The position numbers were made by a program, and so were the translations under genes. A stretch of 5,588 bases of DNA from VGWB01 sp964614245 (GTDB taxonomy: Bacteria > Bacteroidota > Ignavibacteria > UBA10030). The stretch covers positions 1 to 5,588 of the forward strand of contig CAZTKU010000183.1 in the NCBI GenBank assembly GCA_964614245.1, given 5' to 3'. The notes beneath the pieces were generated by a model. The model had not been told where the DNA came from, searched no databases, and was given only the letters and a program-made list of their open reading frames with translations. The stretch's first letter is position 1. Every line of letters begins with the position of its first letter. This document shows, one piece after another, positions 1 to 5,588 of the stretch.

Positions 1-1
1 G

Positions 2-487
2 GGGGACGGAGTGCATGGCTTCACGCTCGATCCGGCCATCGGCGAGTTCCTGCTTTCGCATGAGAACATCCGGATACCCCGGCGAGGCAAGATCTACAGT
101 GTGAACGAAGGGAACACCCACCGGTGGTCCGAGGGAATGAAGCGATACATCAACCATCTGCAGGAAGAGGACAAGGAAACCGGCCGCCCCTACTCCAGCC
201 GCTACATCGGCTCATTAGTCGGCGATATACACCGGACGCTTCTCTACGGCGGAATATTTTTGTATCCGGCAGATACGAAAAATCCCGAGGGGAAACTCCG
301 CTTGATGTACGAAGGAAACCCCATGGCTTTTCTTCTTGAGCAGGCGGGCGGTCGGGCCAGCAATGGCTGCCAACGCATCCTTGACATCCAACCGAAGACA
401 CTCCATCAGCGCACGCCGTTATTCCTCGGCAGCGAGGAAGACGTCAGCACGGCGGAAGAGTTCGTCCAGGACAAGCGCAATCGTTGA
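2..487 (+). CDS. fbp: Class I fructose-1,6-bisphosphatase, C-terminal half (5' end outside the window)
   Basis: The enzyme hydrolyses fructose 1,6-bisphosphate to fructose 6-phosphate and phosphate in the cytoplasm, the committed step of gluconeogenesis (and of the Calvin cycle where one exists). The reading frame is open from the window edge and begins GDGVHGFTLDP. About 161 residues are visible of a family usually near 330, so the N-terminal half with most metal ligands is missing. The visible part shows class I signatures in order: GVHGFTLDP, IYSVNEGN, the RYIGSLVGDIHRTL segment (its Arg contacts the 6-phosphate in the family), YGGIFLYPA, and KLRLMYEGNPMAFLLEQAGG, which carries the substrate-binding Lys and the metal-binding Glu. 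The GTG at 11 is internal, since the homologous sequence continues upstream of it. The TGA stop overlaps the TTG start of the next gene, which suggests co-transcription. A sedoheptulose-bisphosphatase activity cannot be excluded, but class I FBPase is by far the better fit. Confidence 0.95.
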   Translation, partial: GDGVHGFTLDPAIGEFLLSHENIRIPRRGKIYSVNEGNTHRWSEGMKRYINHLQEEDKETGRPYSSRYIGSLVGDIHRTLLYGGIFLYPADTKNPEGKLRLMYEGNPMAFLLEQAGGRASNGCQRILDIQPKTLHQRTPLFLGSEEDVSTAEEFVQDKRNR

Positions 488-1110
488 AAGCACGCACCGT
501 TTTGAAGCAGCGGCAGCCTATTAGCAGGGCAACGTTCGTTGTCGTTGATGTTGAGACAACTGGCATGAGCCCGATCGACGACCGAATCACCGAAATCGCG
601 ATGATGAAAGTCGAGAACGGCGTGCTGGTGGATGAGTTTTCGACCCTCGTCAATCCCCTTGTCACTATCCCCGCGTACATTTCGTCGATGACCGGCATCG
701 ATAACGTGATGGTGCAGGACGCACCACCCGCCCGTGAAGTCGTGCCCTTTATCGCGGAATTCCTCGGGGACGGAATCTTCGTCGCACACAATGCACCGTT
801 TGACTGGGGCTTTGTCTCCCACACCGCGCAACGAGAACGAGGCATCCGGCTCTCCAATCCGCAGCTCTGCACGGTGAGACTTGCCAGCCGGATTTTGCCT
901 CGGTTGCCGAGCAAATCGCTGGGACCCCTTGCAGAATTTCTCAACGTGAAGATCCCAGAGCGCCATCGCGCCTCAGGCGATGCCTACGCGACCGCTCTTA
1001 TCCTTGTGAAGTTCCTCTCGTATTTGCAGAAGAAAGAAGGGATCAGGACGGCGGAGGAAGTGCTGAAGTATCAATACGGACGCTTTTCAAAGCAGAAGTC
1101 AGATTTCTAA
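484..1110 (+). CDS. DnaQ-like DEDDh 3'-5' exonuclease (DNA polymerase III epsilon-type)
   Basis: This 208-residue protein is a metal-dependent 3'-5' exonuclease of the RNase T/DnaQ fold. All three Exo motifs are visible. Exo I is VVDVETTG, with D22 and E24. Exo II is HNAPFDWGF, with D107. Exo III is HRASGDAYAT, with H161 and D166. That gives a complete DEDDh active site, so the protein should be active. The MTGI segment (69-72) is also typical of the epsilon family. There is no C-terminal helicase, GIY-YIG or BRCT domain and no obvious polymerase-clamp motif. It could therefore be the replicative proofreading subunit or a stand-alone repair or RNA-processing exonuclease, and I do not assign a symbol. 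The start is TTG at 484, overlapping the TGA of fbp by four bases. An AGGA lies 12 bases upstream, slightly far. TTG at 502 is an alternative start that keeps every motif. The stop is one base from the convergent peptidase gene. Confidence 0.9.
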   Translation: MKARTVLKQRQPISRATFVVVDVETTGMSPIDDRITEIAMMKVENGVLVDEFSTLVNPLVTIPAYISSMTGIDNVMVQDAPPAREVVPFIAEFLGDGIFVAHNAPFDWGFVSHTAQRERGIRLSNPQLCTVRLASRILPRLPSKSLGPLAEFLNVKIPERHRASGDAYATALILVKFLSYLQKKEGIRTAEEVLKYQYGRFSKQKSDF

Positions 1111-1111
1111 C

Positions 1112-2467
1112 CTACCTCCCCACGGGTCTCGGCAACGTCACGAGGCTCGCGTTCCCCTCCTTGTCAAGCGCCTGCACACCGAATAGATATTCATCTTTGG
1201 ACACTTTGAGCGTAAGGGTGGTGTCCTTGGTGAAGACCGATTTCTCCCACAGCGGGGAGCTCGATTGACGGTAGCGAACGGCGTAGCCGGCCACATCGGG
1301 TTCGGTGTTCTTGCTCCACCGAAGAACAGTGTCGTACCCAAGCTGCGCGGTGAGAATCTCGACTTTTGATGGTGGCGCGGGCGCCCGGGCAAGGGTCGCA
1401 ATTGCCGCCGCATTAATCCGCGCGACGCTGGCACAGTATTCGAAATCGACAAACTTAGGGAGATCGCCGTATTCCTTTCCGTTCTCCACGCGAATATCCT
1501 GATGCTGGTGGTCATAGTTCTCTTTCACTTCACTAAATCGGACAGCCCTGAACCCGCGCTCGTGAAACGGACGGTGGTCTCCTCCGCGCAGGAAGCGATC
1601 AAGCCTGTACACAAGCTGCACGCCAAACCCAGGATTGTGGCGCTCTCCGATCTCCTTGATGTACCGTGCGAGCGTTCGTGACCCGCCATCATTTTCCAAC
1701 CCTTGTGAAATTCTCTGGCGAAAAACCGAGCCAGTATCCAGCCGACTGAACGCCTCCGAGAAGACGCGGACGTATCTGTTCTCTCTGGTCCTGTCGCCGG
1801 CGATTGTGCTGCCGACGATGTCATTGTTGAATACGGCTTCGACATTCCACCCTTGTTGCCTGGCCATCTGAGCCCACGCTGTTGCGCCCAGCAGTCCCTG
1901 CTCCTCTCCCGCAAAAGCAATAAAGACGATTGTCGCATCGAGCGCATGTTTGCTCATGATCCGGGCCAACTCCAAAACGACGGCCGTGCCGCTGCCATCG
2001 TCATTGGCCCCGGGCGCGTCGCTCTTTTCGTCCAGAGCGTTGCCGGCACGGCTATCATAGTGCCCGCTCACAACGATGATGCGGTTCGCGAAGAGTTCTG
2101 GACGTTCCGGCTTCAAGGTTGCAACCGCATTGACAATCTTGGTCGGTGAGGGAATCCGCACTGACGGCTGCACGATTGTCTCGTGGAACTCCACCGACAT
2201 TCTCCCAGCACTCTCCTTTGCATACCGCTCAAACTCCGATTTGATCCATCGGCGGGCCGCCCCGATGCCGCGCGTTTCACTGACCGTGTCGGAGAGCGTA
2301 TGGCGGGTTCCGAAGCTCGCGAGCTTTTCGATCACGGCTTTGAGGCTCTTTGCTGACACTTCCTTCACAACCTTGTCGACAAAGGGATTCCTCTTCGGCT
2401 GCTGCTGACCCAATGCAAGCGCCGCTGCAACCAAGCAACAACTAACGATGGAAATTAATGGTCTCAT
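1112..2467 (-). CDS. Secreted M28-family zinc aminopeptidase with C-terminal fibronectin type III-like domain
   Basis: A 451-residue exported metallopeptidase of family M28, which usually removes N-terminal amino acids from peptides using two zinc ions. Residues 1-20 form a signal peptide with a hydrophobic core and probable cleavage before Q21. The catalytic domain spans roughly 40-360. The expected ligands are H136 (SGHYDS), D156 (GANDDGSG), E189 with catalytic base E188 (FAGEEQG), D216 (NNDIVG) and probably H320 (YDHQHQD). The site looks intact. Residues about 364-446 resemble a fibronectin type III domain (LRWSKNTEPDVAGYAVRYR), a common tail on secreted M28 enzymes. I see no type IX secretion sorting domain. 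The ATG is preceded by GAGGA with a six-base spacer (2474-2478). It lies 58 bases after threonine synthase on the same strand, so the two may share a transcript. C10 sits in a weak lipobox-like context, but it is too close to the N terminus for a lipoprotein. Substrate preference cannot be read from sequence. Confidence 0.93.
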   Translation of the reverse strand: MRPLISIVSCCLVAAALALGQQQPKRNPFVDKVVKEVSAKSLKAVIEKLASFGTRHTLSDTVSETRGIGAARRWIKSEFERYAKESAGRMSVEFHETIVQPSVRIPSPTKIVNAVATLKPERPELFANRIIVVSGHYDSRAGNALDEKSDAPGANDDGSGTAVVLELARIMSKHALDATIVFIAFAGEEQGLLGATAWAQMARQQGWNVEAVFNNDIVGSTIAGDRTRENRYVRVFSEAFSRLDTGSVFRQRISQGLENDGGSRTLARYIKEIGERHNPGFGVQLVYRLDRFLRGGDHRPFHERGFRAVRFSEVKENYDHQHQDIRVENGKEYGDLPKFVDFEYCASVARINAAAIATLARAPAPPSKVEILTAQLGYDTVLRWSKNTEPDVAGYAVRYRQSSSPLWEKSVFTKDTTLTLKVSKDEYLFGVQALDKEGNASLVTLPRPVGR

Positions 2468-2488
2468 AGTCTGTCCTCAGAGAATTCT

Positions 2489-2528
2489 CCCAATGAGCCG
2501 ATGACGCGATGACCCAATCACTCAATCA
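2489..2528. repeat. Degenerate 8-base tandem repeat, five units, between thrC and the M28 peptidase gene
   Basis: Five consecutive octamers can be read without gaps on the plus strand: CCCAATGA, GCCGATGA, CGCGATGA, CCCAATCA and CTCAATCA, consensus roughly CCCRATSA. In the direction of transcription (minus strand) the consensus is TSATYGSG. The array begins exactly at the thrC stop codon and fills about two thirds of the 58-base spacer, ending about ten bases before the Shine-Dalgarno sequence of the peptidase gene. The AT core at positions 5-6 and the final A are invariant, and position 4 is always a purine. Its function is unknown. It might be a neutral slippage-derived microsatellite, a protein-binding array, or a structured spacer in the shared mRNA. 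Confidence 0.7.
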
Positions 2529-3695
2529 TCTCACCACCTCAGGGTATTTGATTCCAGCCGCAGTGTTGAAGACGAGCACTGTATCCGCTTCGGAGAGCTT
2601 TCCTTCCCGCACCAGGTGGCGCAACGCGGCAAACGCAGCCGCCCCCTCCGGGCAAATGAACAGTCCTTCCTTCCGTGCTATCTCGTACACGGTTGCAACG
2701 GTCTCCTCGTCACTGACCGCAACAGCACTTCCACCGCTCTGATAGATTGCATCCAGGATTAAGTGATCTGCAAATGCTTTTGGGACTCGAAGTCCTGAGG
2801 CAATGGTCGTTGCCTGTTCCCAGAACTGAGAATCTTTTTTTTGCTCTTGAAATGCCCGTACAATGGGGGCGCAACCACTCGATTGGACAGAAACCATTCT
2901 CGGGCGTTTGTTGTCAATCCAGCCAAGCTGCTCCATTTCGTCGAACGCCTTCCACATCCCGATCAATCCGGTGCCACCCCCTGTCGGGTACACGATCACG
3001 TCGGGTAGCTTCCAGTTGAGCTGCTCCGCGAGCTCGTACCCCATTGTCTTCTTTCCCTCGAGACGATACGGTTCCTTCAATGTCGAGACGTCAAACCAAC
3101 TTGGGTTGTCCTTGCGCTGCTCGTTCATCCGCTTCCCCGCATCGCTGATATTACCCTTCACAAGCTCGACGTGCGAACCGCAAACCAGACACTCCTTGAT
3201 ATTGATTTCGGGCGTGTCTTCGGGAAGAAAGATGTATGCCTCCATATGTGCACGCGCGGCGTACGCGGCGAGCGCTCCGGCTGCATTCCCTGCTGATGGC
3301 ATGCAGACGGACTTCACTCCCAACTCCTTCGCCTTGGAAATCGCCATGACGAGGCCGCGCGCCTTGAAGGAACCCGTCGGCAGTTGGCCTTCATCCTTCA
3401 TCCAGAGGTGAGGCAGTCCCAGGTCTCCTCCGAGGTTCGGCAGAGGCGTAAGAGGTGTCATCCGCTCGCCGAGCGAAACGATGTTCTCCGCCCGTTCGAT
3501 CGGTAACAGGGCAGAGTACTTCCACAACGAAGGAAGCTGCTCCCGGAGGATCTCTTTTCGCAGCGACGCCTTCGCAGCCGGGAGATCGTACCGAGCCACG
3601 AGTGCTTTGCCGCAAGACCGGCAGGTGTTTTGAAGCTCGCGCTGGGAATGACGAGTTCTACACACACTGCATTCCAGATGCGTCAAGAAAGTCAC
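2526..3695 (-). CDS. thrC: Threonine synthase (PLP-dependent, with N-terminal zinc ribbon)
   Basis: It converts O-phospho-L-homoserine to L-threonine and phosphate, the last step of threonine synthesis, in the cytoplasm. The 389-residue protein opens with a zinc-ribbon-like segment (C9-x2-C12 and C25-x2-C28) typical of the archaeal/plant-like threonine synthase group. A fold-type II PLP domain follows. PLP Lys is K111 in GSFKARG, the substrate/cofactor loop is PSAGNAAGA (133-141), and the phosphate-binding glycine loop is GGGTGL (239-244). The segment TLKEPYRLEGKKT (205-217) separates threonine synthase from cysteine synthase and threonine deaminase relatives. I chose GTG at 3695, not the GTG at 3749. 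AAGGA lies six bases upstream of 3695, the resulting N terminus (MTFLTHLECSVC) fits the family, and the longer form adds 18 unconserved residues with no ribosome site. No homoserine kinase or dehydrogenase gene is adjacent. The M28 peptidase gene follows on the same strand. Confidence 0.95.
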   Translation of the reverse strand: MTFLTHLECSVCRTRHSQRELQNTCRSCGKALVARYDLPAAKASLRKEILREQLPSLWKYSALLPIERAENIVSLGERMTPLTPLPNLGGDLGLPHLWMKDEGQLPTGSFKARGLVMAISKAKELGVKSVCMPSAGNAAGALAAYAARAHMEAYIFLPEDTPEINIKECLVCGSHVELVKGNISDAGKRMNEQRKDNPSWFDVSTLKEPYRLEGKKTMGYELAEQLNWKLPDVIVYPTGGGTGLIGMWKAFDEMEQLGWIDNKRPRMVSVQSSGCAPIVRAFQEQKKDSQFWEQATTIASGLRVPKAFADHLILDAIYQSGGSAVAVSDEETVATVYEIARKEGLFICPEGAAAFAALRHLVREGKLSEADTVLVFNTAAGIKYPEVVR

Positions 3696-3701
3696 GATGA
3701 G

Positions 3702-3706
3702 TCCTT
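3702..3706 (-). promoter_or_regulatory. Ribosome binding site that fixes the thrC start at GTG 3695
   Basis: Read on the minus strand, AAGGA is followed by six bases (CTCATC) and then GTG. This is optimal spacing. The upstream in-frame GTG at 3749 has no purine-rich motif before it. The site therefore supports a 389-residue product over a 407-residue one. Confidence 0.7.
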
Positions 3707-3769
3707 GAAAAGTGCGCTTAAGTGGTGGTCGTGTTTGCTCTGAAAACACTTCGTAACAAGAACGAAGCC

Positions 3770-3798
3770 AATGTAGAGTGAGAATGGCGGAGAATCAA
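3770..3798 (-). promoter_or_regulatory. Candidate thrC promoter in the divergent spacer
   Basis: On the minus strand a TTGATT hexamer (3798-3793) and a TACATT hexamer (3775-3770) are separated by 17 bases, each matching four of six positions of the sigma-70 consensus. Transcription would start near 3763, giving a leader of about 65 bases before the GTG at 3695. A perfect six-base inverted repeat, CTTCGT/ACGAAG with a seven-base gap (3749-3767), would overlap that start point, where an operator could act. Both motifs are short enough to occur by chance, and the organism's promoter consensus is unknown. The rest of the 212-base spacer (3696-3907) holds no ORF or RNA gene that I can support. For the plus-strand gene, TTGACA (3860-3865) and TATAAC (3891-3896) are present but 25 bases apart. 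Confidence 0.3.
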
Positions 3799-3907
3799 GG
3801 TCTAAGCAAACACCGCCACCTCCCTCCCAAAGTTGATATTCAAAGACTTTTTCTCTAATTTGACAACAGGTGACATAAACTGCTCTGTACTATAACTTGA
3901 GGATGAA

Positions 3908-5053
3908 ATGAAGAACCGTCTCCTGCTTGCGTTCGGCCTATGTTTACTCATAACGGCCACAGTGTATACACTGCCGCGATTCGCCAGTCGCACGAACCTT
4001 CCCTGTCAGAGCTGCCATGTGAATCCCTCGGGCGGCGGAATGCGCAACGCGTTTGGTCTCAGTTACGGGAGGGAGGACATTTCGATCAAGGCATGGCAGG
4101 AGGATTATGCGTTGAATGACTTCTCGACGCAGATCAACGATTTTCTTTCGTACGGGGTCGACTTTCGCTTCCTCGCCTTCTATCAGAAGTATAAAAGGCA
4201 GGGCGCGGCAGACGCCTCCCGCAGTTCTTTCTTCCCGATGCAGGCCGATGTTTATTTCAACCTTGCGATCTCGAAGAAGATCAGCCTGTTTGTCAATCCA
4301 GCGTTTGGACCGTTCAACCGCTATGAGATCTTCGGCATCGCCAAAATCCTGCCGGGAAACGGTTATGTGAAACTTGGACGATTCACGCCTCCGTACGGTC
4401 TCCGGCTTGATGATCATACGTCTTTCGTCCGACAGGCAACGCCGTTCCGAAACAACTCAGGTCAACAAACGGGACTGGAAGTCGGCTTCAGTCCGGGTTC
4501 GATCAGCCTGCTCGGTGCGTTGACGAACGGCACGGTGGGTGACCGCGATGGCGACCTCGCCAAGGCAGTCCTCGGAAGAGCTGAAGGACGAACGAAGCTT
4601 GGCCCCGTCAACGCGATGCTCGGCATCTCGTCGTACAACGACGTTTCCGGCGGTGAGAAGTACAACATGCTGGGAGGATTTGGAGCAGTCTCGGTTTTTG
4701 AGAAGCTCTCCGTTGTGGCAGACGCGGAATGGATCAAGGGTAACTCGGCACTCATGAGTGTCAACTCCGATAGACTCGATCGAAACGCAGCCAACAGGGA
4801 TCTGAAGCAGTTTGCTCTCATGGTCGAAGCGGACTATCCACTCGTCCAAGGAGTGGATCTGAAGCTCATGTATGACTTCTTTGATCCCAACACGGATGCG
4901 ATAAGCGGTGCGGTCAAGCGGTATTCAGGAGGATTCGAATTCATGCCCTTCAGCGGCGTTGAAGTGCGTCCGTTACTCCGCATAACGAAGGATACGACGA
5001 CGCCGAACAGAGACTACACAGACGTGCACGTGCTGTTCCACCTTTACCTCTAG
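3908..5053 (+). CDS. Outer-membrane monohaem cytochrome-porin fusion (Cyc2-like architecture)
   Basis: A 381-residue exported protein with one c-type haem site and a predicted beta-barrel. Residues 1-22 are a signal peptide. The haem motif C33-Q-S-C36-H37 follows at once, in the context FASRTNLPCQSCHVNPSGGG, then MRNAFG (45-50). The remaining roughly 300 residues show alternating hydrophobic/polar stretches, frequent glycine and aromatic residues, and end in an amphipathic strand (VHVLFHLYL), as expected of a 14-16-strand barrel. There are no cysteines after C36. Signal peptide, single CxxCH, an NAFG motif and then a porin is the arrangement of Cyc2 iron-oxidising fusions, but the NPSGGG insert may define a separate family. 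The inferred role is moving electrons across the outer membrane. GAGGA lies four bases before the ATG, and the monohaem cytochrome gene follows 63 bases downstream. The barrel and haem calls are strong; the link to iron or extracellular electron transfer is tentative. Confidence 0.75.
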   Translation: MKNRLLLAFGLCLLITATVYTLPRFASRTNLPCQSCHVNPSGGGMRNAFGLSYGREDISIKAWQEDYALNDFSTQINDFLSYGVDFRFLAFYQKYKRQGAADASRSSFFPMQADVYFNLAISKKISLFVNPAFGPFNRYEIFGIAKILPGNGYVKLGRFTPPYGLRLDDHTSFVRQATPFRNNSGQQTGLEVGFSPGSISLLGALTNGTVGDRDGDLAKAVLGRAEGRTKLGPVNAMLGISSYNDVSGGEKYNMLGGFGAVSVFEKLSVVADAEWIKGNSALMSVNSDRLDRNAANRDLKQFALMVEADYPLVQGVDLKLMYDFFDPNTDAISGAVKRYSGGFEFMPFSGVEVRPLLRITKDTTTPNRDYTDVHVLFHLYL

Positions 5054-5103
5054 ATCCGCCTGGTCAGGGTTCCTCTTTCACGCAAGGATTTCAACGCGCA
5101 AAG

Positions 5104-5110
5104 AAAGGAG
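5104..5110 (+). promoter_or_regulatory. Ribosome binding site that fixes the small cytochrome start at ATG 5117
   Basis: AAAGGAG is a near-perfect Shine-Dalgarno sequence. It abuts the in-frame TTG at 5111 with no spacer, but lies six bases before the ATG at 5117. The ATG is therefore the likely start and the product has 134 residues. The 63-base spacer before this gene contains no evident terminator, consistent with co-transcription with the haem-porin gene. Confidence 0.75.
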
Positions 5111-5116
5111 TTGTTC

Positions 5117-5521
5117 ATGAAGTGTCGTCGATCCGTCCCTCCCTTGGTTGCGTTTCTCATGCTTGCTTCCACAGCGACTGCTCAGACTCAAAGCAAGAAA
5201 GTCCCGAGCTTTTCCAAAGACATATTCCCGGTGATCAAAACGTATTGTCTTCCCTGCCATCTCGCAGAAAATGAGAACCCAAGCCAGCTTGCTCTTGATA
5301 ATTATGAGACGCTCGTGAAGGGAGGCGAACATGGAAGTCCCGTGCTGGCCGGCAAACCCAAGGAGAGCAATCTCTACCTTAAGCTACTTGCGGATCCACC
5401 ATTCGGGAAACAAATGCCCCGAAGTAGGAAGAAGATGACGGAACAGGAGATCAAGGCAATTTATGATTGGATCGAGGCGGGAGCAAAGAAAGACTCGTCT
5501 GAGGCGAAGCCCGTCAAGTGA
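5117..5521 (+). CDS. Periplasmic monohaem cytochrome c (planctomycete-type PSCyt1-like domain)
   Basis: A 134-residue exported electron carrier. Residues 1-22 are a signal peptide ending in ATA before Q23. The haem-binding motif is C44-L-P-C47-H48 in the context DIFPVIKTYCLPCH. The pattern that follows (LALDNYETLVKGG, VLAGKPKESNLYLKLL, QMPRSRKKMTEQEIKAIYDWIEAGAK) is that of the small cytochrome c domains grouped with Planctomycete cytochrome C (PSCyt1) and common in Bacteroidota-type genomes. M100 in QMPR is the likely second axial haem ligand. The end is lysine-rich and probably disordered. There is no lipobox, so a soluble periplasmic location is expected. It lies directly downstream of the haem-porin gene, so it is a plausible partner that passes electrons to or from the outer membrane, though this is inferred from position only. 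PSCyt1 domains are usually attached to larger proteins. This one stands alone. Confidence 0.88.
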   Translation: MKCRRSVPPLVAFLMLASTATAQTQSKKVPSFSKDIFPVIKTYCLPCHLAENENPSQLALDNYETLVKGGEHGSPVLAGKPKESNLYLKLLADPPFGKQMPRSRKKMTEQEIKAIYDWIEAGAKKDSSEAKPVK

Positions 5522-5538
5522 CACGGATGCATTAAAAA

Positions 5539-5588
5539 GTGAGAGGTCAGACGAGAAACGTGAGACGGAAGACGTAAGAAGGGAGACG
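5539..5588. repeat. Degenerate 7-base tandem repeat (GTGAGAC-like), at least seven units, running off the window
   Basis: Starting 18 bases after the cytochrome stop codon, seven gapless heptamers can be read: GTGAGAG, GTCAGAC, GAGAAAC, GTGAGAC, GGAAGAC, GTAAGAA and GGGAGAC. The next G is at the window edge, so the array may be longer. The first base is always G, position 4 is A or G, and position 6 is always A. The strand is purine-rich. An AT-rich stretch, ATTAAAAA, precedes it. I see no coding potential and no hairpin that would act as a terminator. Confidence 0.7.

Noticed and set aside
406..966. Long minus-strand open frame opposite the exonuclease gene
   Set aside because: Its translation shows no family motif, while the plus strand carries a complete set of Exo I-III motifs. 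It is an antisense shadow.
1112..2467. Lipoprotein signal (residues I7-V8-S9-C10) on the M28 peptidase
   Set aside because: The hydrophobic stretch before C10 is too short, and a normal signal peptidase I site follows at about residue 20.
2480..2489. Perfect 10-base palindrome GAGAATTCTC upstream of the M28 peptidase gene
   Set aside because: Several 10-base palindromes are expected by chance in a window of this size. This one has no loop for a hairpin and no paired copy.
2863..3411. Plus-strand open frame of about 182 codons opposite thrC
   Set aside because: Composition is typical of the antisense of a PLP enzyme gene. There is no ribosome site or domain, and thrC on the other strand has all catalytic motifs.
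3696..3749. N-terminal extension of threonine synthase from the GTG at 3749
   Set aside because: There is no ribosome site before 3749, the 18 extra residues look unlike the family, and a well-spaced AAGGA marks the GTG at 3695.
3833..3843. TTGA-TAT-TCAA as an FNR/CRP-type redox regulator site before the haem-porin gene
   Set aside because: An FNR box needs TTGAT and ATCAA separated by four bases. Here the half-sites are only four bases long and three bases apart, which is too weak to claim.
3860..3896. TTGACA and TATAAC hexamers upstream of the haem-porin gene as a sigma-70 promoter
   Set aside because: The spacing is 25 bases, well beyond the usual 16-19. A Bacteroidota-style TTTG/TAnnTTTG pair also fails, because the second element is incomplete and about 30 bases away.
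3944..4417. Minus-strand open frame opposite the haem-porin gene
   Set aside because: No recognisable domain or ribosome site, and the opposite strand encodes a signal peptide, a haem motif and a barrel. It is a shadow.

Overview
The window comes from a bacterial chromosome of moderate, slightly GC-rich composition. It is densely packed, with six protein genes, and I see no RNA gene, insertion sequence, phage gene or CRISPR array. The lineage cannot be fixed from sequence alone. Several traits together suggest an environmental bacterium of the Bacteroidota/Ignavibacteriota (FCB) type: a class I fructose-bisphosphatase, a secreted M28 peptidase with a fibronectin-like tail, a 'YCLPCH' monohaem cytochrome, a haem-porin, and short degenerate tandem repeats between genes. 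That placement is inference.

Layout. Bases 2-487 (+) hold the C-terminal half of a class I fructose-1,6-bisphosphatase, cut by the window edge. Its stop codon overlaps the TTG start of a DEDDh 3'-5' exonuclease related to the DNA polymerase III epsilon subunit (484-1110, +). That gene meets, tail to tail with a single base between, a minus-strand pair transcribed from right to left: threonine synthase (2526-3695) followed by a secreted M28 zinc peptidase (1112-2467). A 212-base divergent spacer (3696-3907) separates threonine synthase from a plus-strand pair: an outer-membrane protein with one N-terminal CxxCH haem site fused to a predicted beta-barrel (3908-5053), then a small periplasmic monohaem cytochrome c (5117-5521).

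The left and middle genes are housekeeping: gluconeogenesis or sugar phosphate metabolism, a nuclease, threonine synthesis and peptide scavenging. The right-hand pair is the most interesting part. A single-haem porin next to a single-haem periplasmic cytochrome is the minimal layout expected of a trans-outer-membrane electron conduit, similar in design to Cyc2 iron oxidases but with a different sequence after the haem (NPSGGGMRNAFG). Its direction and substrate are unknown.

Two intergenic arrays of very short degenerate repeats are also visible. One has five 8-base units directly after the threonine synthase stop. The other has seven 7-base units after the cytochrome gene and continues to the window edge. 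Start codons were revised for threonine synthase (GTG at 3695) and the small cytochrome (ATG at 5117) on the basis of well-placed Shine-Dalgarno sequences.
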